From Nitrosarchaeum sp. (GTDB lineage Archaea; Thermoproteota; Nitrososphaeria; Nitrososphaerales; Nitrosopumilaceae), in assembly GCA_021414365.1 (NCBI GenBank), contig JAIOOR010000005.1:1-64000 (forward strand): a stretch of 64,000 nt of DNA, in the 5' to 3' direction. Position 1 is the first letter of the stretch, and each line of letters opens with the position of its first letter. Below are positions 60,751 to 64,000 of the stretch, piece by piece. The notes under the pieces were generated by a model. It did no database searches and had not been told where the DNA came from. It was given only the letters and a program-made list of their open reading frames with translations. Both the position numbers and the translations under genes were made by a program.

Positions 60751-62266
60751 AATACCTGGATAGAATTCCCATTACCTTTTTTGGCGTGTATGCTTTTTGT
60801 CTCACACATTCATCAAGCAGACTTGCCCTGTGTTTTAAATCAGAGGCCAAGTCAGATGATGCGTCAAATCGGGTGAGGTAGTCAAGTTTTTTGCTTTTTG
60901 AGATCATCTCAGTAATTGTAGCGCCAAGAAAAGAGTCAGATAGTGCGTCATAGCTGCATAAATTGACAAGGCTTGCATGCACACCATCGTAGCACACCTC
61001 GTCAAAGGACACACATTTTCTCTTGTGTCTTTTGTCTTTGTCTATTATTGTTGCAACTGTGAGAATAAACCACAGATGTGAAAAAGATGCAGGATGCACG
61101 TCATATTCGGAAATTATTTTACGCATTGCGCCTTCTGCAGAAAATGCATGAAATGATGAAAGCGATGAATGTCCCGTCGACATGACATCAAATAATTTTT
61201 TTGTTGATTTTCCTCTCACCTCACCGACTGAAATCATCTTTGGTCTGTGACGCAGCACTGCGTTTAGCAGCTCCTGGAATTTGTCATGGTATTGCGGAGA
61301 TGTTATGGGGGCATCAATAATTAACGGTGTCCAGTCAAACTGAGGTATCTGCAGTTCCGCAGTATCCTCAATGGTCATGATTTTCGATGATCTATGCAAT
61401 AATGGAAACAGCGTGTTTAGCAGAGATGATTTTCCGGCACCTGTGGCGCCAACCACCAGACCCGTTCCACGAAAATCAAGCATCTTCCAGATTACAGAAA
61501 CAACGCTTGTGGGAATCACGTTTTTCTCGATCATCTCAGTAATGGTAAATGGCTTGTCAGATTTTATGCGAATTGAAAATGCGGCTGATTTTGGAGATAT
61601 TATCTCATCAGATATTATGGCCACGCGGAATTTGTCCTCAAGCTGAAAATCAAGCATCGGATCCGATGAAGATATGTGCTTTCCGCCAAGTCGGGCAATT
61701 CTTTCCAAGAACACGTTTAGGTGTTCTGAATTACGAAAACGCACATTGGAGCGAAGCACTTCTGATTCAAGATAATCCCGGTGTATCACGCCGACTGACG
61801 TCGGGTCAGAGCAGGTAATGTCCTCGATGTGTGCGGAATCCTTCATCATGACATCAAGTATTTCGTAACCAAAGATATCGCGTTTTGCAAAATACCGGAC
61901 TGTCTTGTAATTGTCAGTCAAGACATTTGAGAGGCCAAGGTCAGCTGCTGCCGCAGTAATTGAGATCATCAGATGCTCTTCAGTCAACGAGTTTACATCT
62001 TCTTTTAGGAGCTGCTTGTACTGCATTATTTTGTCATATGCAAGTTTGTCTGATTCGTTTTTGAATTGCGGCTCAAATACAAGATACTGGAAATCATCTG
62101 TGATGGTAACTATTGCATCGCCCACTGCATACCTGTCTCGGTATAGGTCTGGCATGGCGTGAAAAGTTTGCACACAAAACATTGGCGTATCTGAGAATTT
62201 CGCAGCAGGTGTTGCATCTTGTTTTGCGACAAACTTTGCTTTTTTTACAATATCAAAGATGTTCAC
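60740..62266 (-). CDS. Type II/IV secretion ATPase (TadA/ArlI/PilT-like)
   Basis: 508 residues from GTG 62266, which overlaps the peptidase stop as GTGA (the frame extends to 62290). Walker A VVGATGAGKSSLLN (about 275), Asp box TIEDTAELQIP, Walker B MISVGEVRG (about 343), and HAFSAEGAMRKI. Energises pilus extension. Pairs with the T2SF and the peptidase genes in one operon. Confidence 0.92.
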   Translation of the reverse strand: MNIFDIVKKAKFVAKQDATPAAKFSDTPMFCVQTFHAMPDLYRDRYAVGDAIVTITDDFQYLVFEPQFKNESDKLAYDKIMQYKQLLKEDVNSLTEEHLMISITAAAADLGLSNVLTDNYKTVRYFAKRDIFGYEILDVMMKDSAHIEDITCSDPTSVGVIHRDYLESEVLRSNVRFRNSEHLNVFLERIARLGGKHISSSDPMLDFQLEDKFRVAIISDEIISPKSAAFSIRIKSDKPFTITEMIEKNVIPTSVVSVIWKMLDFRGTGLVVGATGAGKSSLLNTLFPLLHRSSKIMTIEDTAELQIPQFDWTPLIIDAPITSPQYHDKFQELLNAVLRHRPKMISVGEVRGKSTKKLFDVMSTGHSSLSSFHAFSAEGAMRKIISEYDVHPASFSHLWFILTVATIIDKDKRHKRKCVSFDEVCYDGVHASLVNLCSYDALSDSFLGATITEMISKSKKLDYLTRFDASSDLASDLKHRASLLDECVRQKAYTPKKVMGILSRYYAK

Positions 62267-62904
62267 TTTAAGGCAAGTCCTACAAACCATAAAAACGCAA
62301 ACGCCATAGTAGAGTATACAAACTGCGGATGTGCAGAAAACACGTATTTTGTATCAGGTGTCAGTTTGTTCTCACGCTTTATGGATAACCGCATCACACC
62401 CATTTCATCAAATCTTTCTGCAGACAAGATGAATCGGTCACGGGGTCTTTTGCATCGTGCCAAAAAGAACCACCACATTTTTCTGAGTCGGTGATTTTTC
62501 AGGTAAGGCATGTCAGAAAATAGTGTGTCTCCCTGTGCCAAATCCGAAAAATTGTAAGCAAGATTGGAAATGATGATGGCCCAGTTTTGGACAAACAATG
62601 TAGTTAACAGCAGTGGAATTCCGGCAGGTATTGGGCCTATGTGGGGTATCGCAAAAGACAAGATAAGAATGCCGAGCAGATCTGCCTTGCCAAATAATTT
62701 GCACAAAAACGCCACACCTACAAAGACTGCAGATGTTGCAAACAATAGCAGATCAGATAAAATATTATCTGAATCAAATGCAATTTTATGAATAATTACA
62801 AAAATAGCAAGTGCGACAAACCAGTATGCTTTGATTTGTCTTTTCTTTACATCAAGTATTGCAAAAAATACAAATGCTGCAAAAAGTGCAAATTCAATAT
62901 ACAT
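62263..62904 (-). CDS. Type IV prepilin peptidase (FlaK/TadV-like, A24)
   Basis: 213 residues, about six TM helices. Catalytic aspartates in ILDVKKRQI (Asp18) and GKADLLGILIL (Asp75), the D ... GxxD pattern of A24 aspartyl prepilin peptidases. The C-terminal third is basic and cytosolic. Would process the pilin at 56692-57120. Confidence 0.8.
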   Translation of the reverse strand: MYIEFALFAAFVFFAILDVKKRQIKAYWFVALAIFVIIHKIAFDSDNILSDLLLFATSAVFVGVAFLCKLFGKADLLGILILSFAIPHIGPIPAGIPLLLTTLFVQNWAIIISNLAYNFSDLAQGDTLFSDMPYLKNHRLRKMWWFFLARCKRPRDRFILSAERFDEMGVMRLSIKRENKLTPDTKYVFSAHPQFVYSTMAFAFLWFVGLALK

Positions 62905-62926
62905 GGTTAGATGAAAAAATTAAAAC

Positions 62927-64000
62927 TCACATGCTTGTTTGAACATGTGCGTCTTTGATATTTGCAGTAGCACTTGAGGTGCCAGATGAGGATGCAATGA
63001 CATACCCAGATGGTGCAGAGTAGGAGTCAATCTCACCGGAGATCTTGGCATATACAAAAAACTCTACAAAATCACCAGGATTCACTGGAACTGATACTGT
63101 TCCAGAGAGCACATAGTCCGGATAAGTATAGGTCACAGTTTTTGTAACTATCTTAGAGGACATAGTGGCTGTCGGTACAAAGTCAGGAAACGGGTTTATG
63201 CCAAGTGTCTTTTGCTGCACCAGTGCCCCATTGACATACACATCCACCCATCCTGAGAGCGGATCTCTTCTTACTGGTGGTGACGGTGGTGGTGGTAATT
63301 GCTGCAACGTGTATGCATTTGAGATATTGACATTGCCAGATGCGGTCTGAGTAATTATTGCATTGAGATTACCATTTGTTGTTGCAATTGCAAATGTCAC
63401 GGTGCCAGCTACTGCCTCAGCTGAGGAAATTGGAGATGATACAGAAGATACAGATACAGTCGATGTCGCAGGGTTTGCTATTTTGATTCCGGTTCCTCCA
63501 AGTATGTCTTCATACTGCAGCGATGTGTCAATTCCGTTTATCGTTATGTTTATTGTGTGGAATCCTGGAATCACTGGAACCATTATGTCTTGTCCGTTTG
63601 AGTATCTTTTGTCAAGATATGACAAAGGCAGTGTTCCGTCAAGGTTTGTGTCAGTTACATTTACATTTCCAATTACAGGAATTTTCGCGTATGCGTGAAC
63701 CACATACACTTTGTCATCTACAGTATCGATGTGTATTGTTTGGGAATTCACTTCATCAAATATTACTGTGCTAAACGGGCCCCTATATTTTAAAGAGTCA
63801 GGATACAGATTAATCACGCCACCCATTGCCAGAATGCTGGTACTGGTTGCACTCTGAATCATTCCAGACGGGGATGTCATTCCTACGATTACTGGAATTC
63901 CATCTTTGAGTATCTTGTATGGAATGTTTGCTGGCAAGTCAGAAATTGTGATAAATGGAATTGCATTTTGCGCTTCTCCCTTGATGTCTACTGTCTTTCC
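62927..64000 (-). CDS. Secreted beta-rich surface protein (N-terminus off window)
   Basis: The frame is open to the right edge, so the start is beyond the window; at least 357 codons. Repetitive beta segments, Ser/Thr/Val-rich (VSSVSSPISS, ANIKDAHVQTSM), a proline patch (PPPPSPP), no TM helix at the C-terminus. A pilus-tip or adhesin-like subunit, given the position in front of the peptidase gene. Confidence 0.6.
   Translation of the reverse strand, partial: GKTVDIKGEAQNAIPFITISDLPANIPYKILKDGIPVIVGMTSPSGMIQSATSTSILAMGGVINLYPDSLKYRGPFSTVIFDEVNSQTIHIDTVDDKVYVVHAYAKIPVIGNVNVTDTNLDGTLPLSYLDKRYSNGQDIMVPVIPGFHTINITINGIDTSLQYEDILGGTGIKIANPATSTVSVSSVSSPISSAEAVAGTVTFAIATTNGNLNAIITQTASGNVNISNAYTLQQLPPPPSPPVRRDPLSGWVDVYVNGALVQQKTLGINPFPDFVPTATMSSKIVTKTVTYTYPDYVLSGTVSVPVNPGDFVEFFVYAKISGEIDSYSAPSGYVIASSSGTSSATANIKDAHVQTSM

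Overview
The window (AT-rich) looks like chromosome of a Nitrososphaeria (Thaumarchaeota) archaeon, probably Nitrosopumilales-like. The basis is family content and archaeal signals: TATA boxes about 25 bp before leaderless starts, a TBP-fold protein, a membrane-anchored COG4880-type beta-propeller, a Cys-rich small protein of a type I associate with this phylum, archaeal ParB, and CPA2 antiporter and pirin genes. No rRNA, tRNA or CRISPR array was recognised.

Layout. (1) 1-9.1 kb is ordinary chromosome: a truncated spermidine-synthase-like membrane protein, small exported or membrane proteins, a large anchored beta-propeller protein, and a membrane-bound winged-helix regulator that shares peptide motifs with it. 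(2) 9.2-24.4 kb is the maintenance part of an integrated conjugative or plasmid-like element: parB followed by a 14-bp iteron array, a minus-strand block of gene units, an actin-like parM with a small partner gene and twin 20-bp palindromes, then a small operon with a pilin-like protein, a TBP-like protein and membrane proteins. (3) 24.4-31 kb has an AAA+ ATPase bracketed by 26-bp direct repeats, an IS5-type transposase relic, a TraG/VirD4-like coupling ATPase and a VirB4-like ATPase. (4) 31-39.8 kb is an accessory and defence stretch: DUF5131, several decayed genes, a second parB whose expected ATG is ACG, a 1250-aa nuclease-STAND protein, a PolB relic, and a winged-helix/PIN pair. (5) 39.9-44.3 kb resumes conjugation genes (PH-like protein, VirB6-like, VirB3-like). 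(6) 44.5-50.8 kb is chromosomal-type cargo (two CPA2 antiporters, VOC protein, SnoaL-like protein, pirin, a metalloprotease relic). (7) 51-64 kb is a Tad/archaellum-like pilus locus (secretion ATPase, two T2SF membrane genes, prepilin peptidase, pilin, very large surface proteins) interrupted by HEPN-MNT and HicBA modules.

Most notable feature. In the 11.6-20.6 kb minus-strand block, four near-identical ~100-bp leaders (13.2, 14.3, 17.9 and 18.6 kb) and one decayed copy (20.5 kb) each follow a stop codon; the four intact ones end in a strong Shine-Dalgarno seven bases before an ATG. They fold into nested stems with compensatory changes between copies, and a 5-bp complementarity crosses those stems, suggesting a pseudoknot. 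They divide the block into units that start with a leader, and three of the units end in a toxin-antitoxin pair. Both RelE-like toxins carry one in-frame stop. A second repeat (37 bp) precedes those two antitoxins. I recognise no described RNA or recombination site with this shape.

Working together (inference): ParB with iterons, and ParM with its partner and palindromes, would maintain the element; the VirB4, coupling ATPase, VirB6-like and VirB3-like proteins would transfer DNA; the pilus genes would provide a surface appendage; ArdC and the STAND nuclease would mediate anti-restriction and defence; the leader repeats would co-regulate the small-gene units. No relaxase, complete integrase or attachment site was found, so the element's borders are unresolved.
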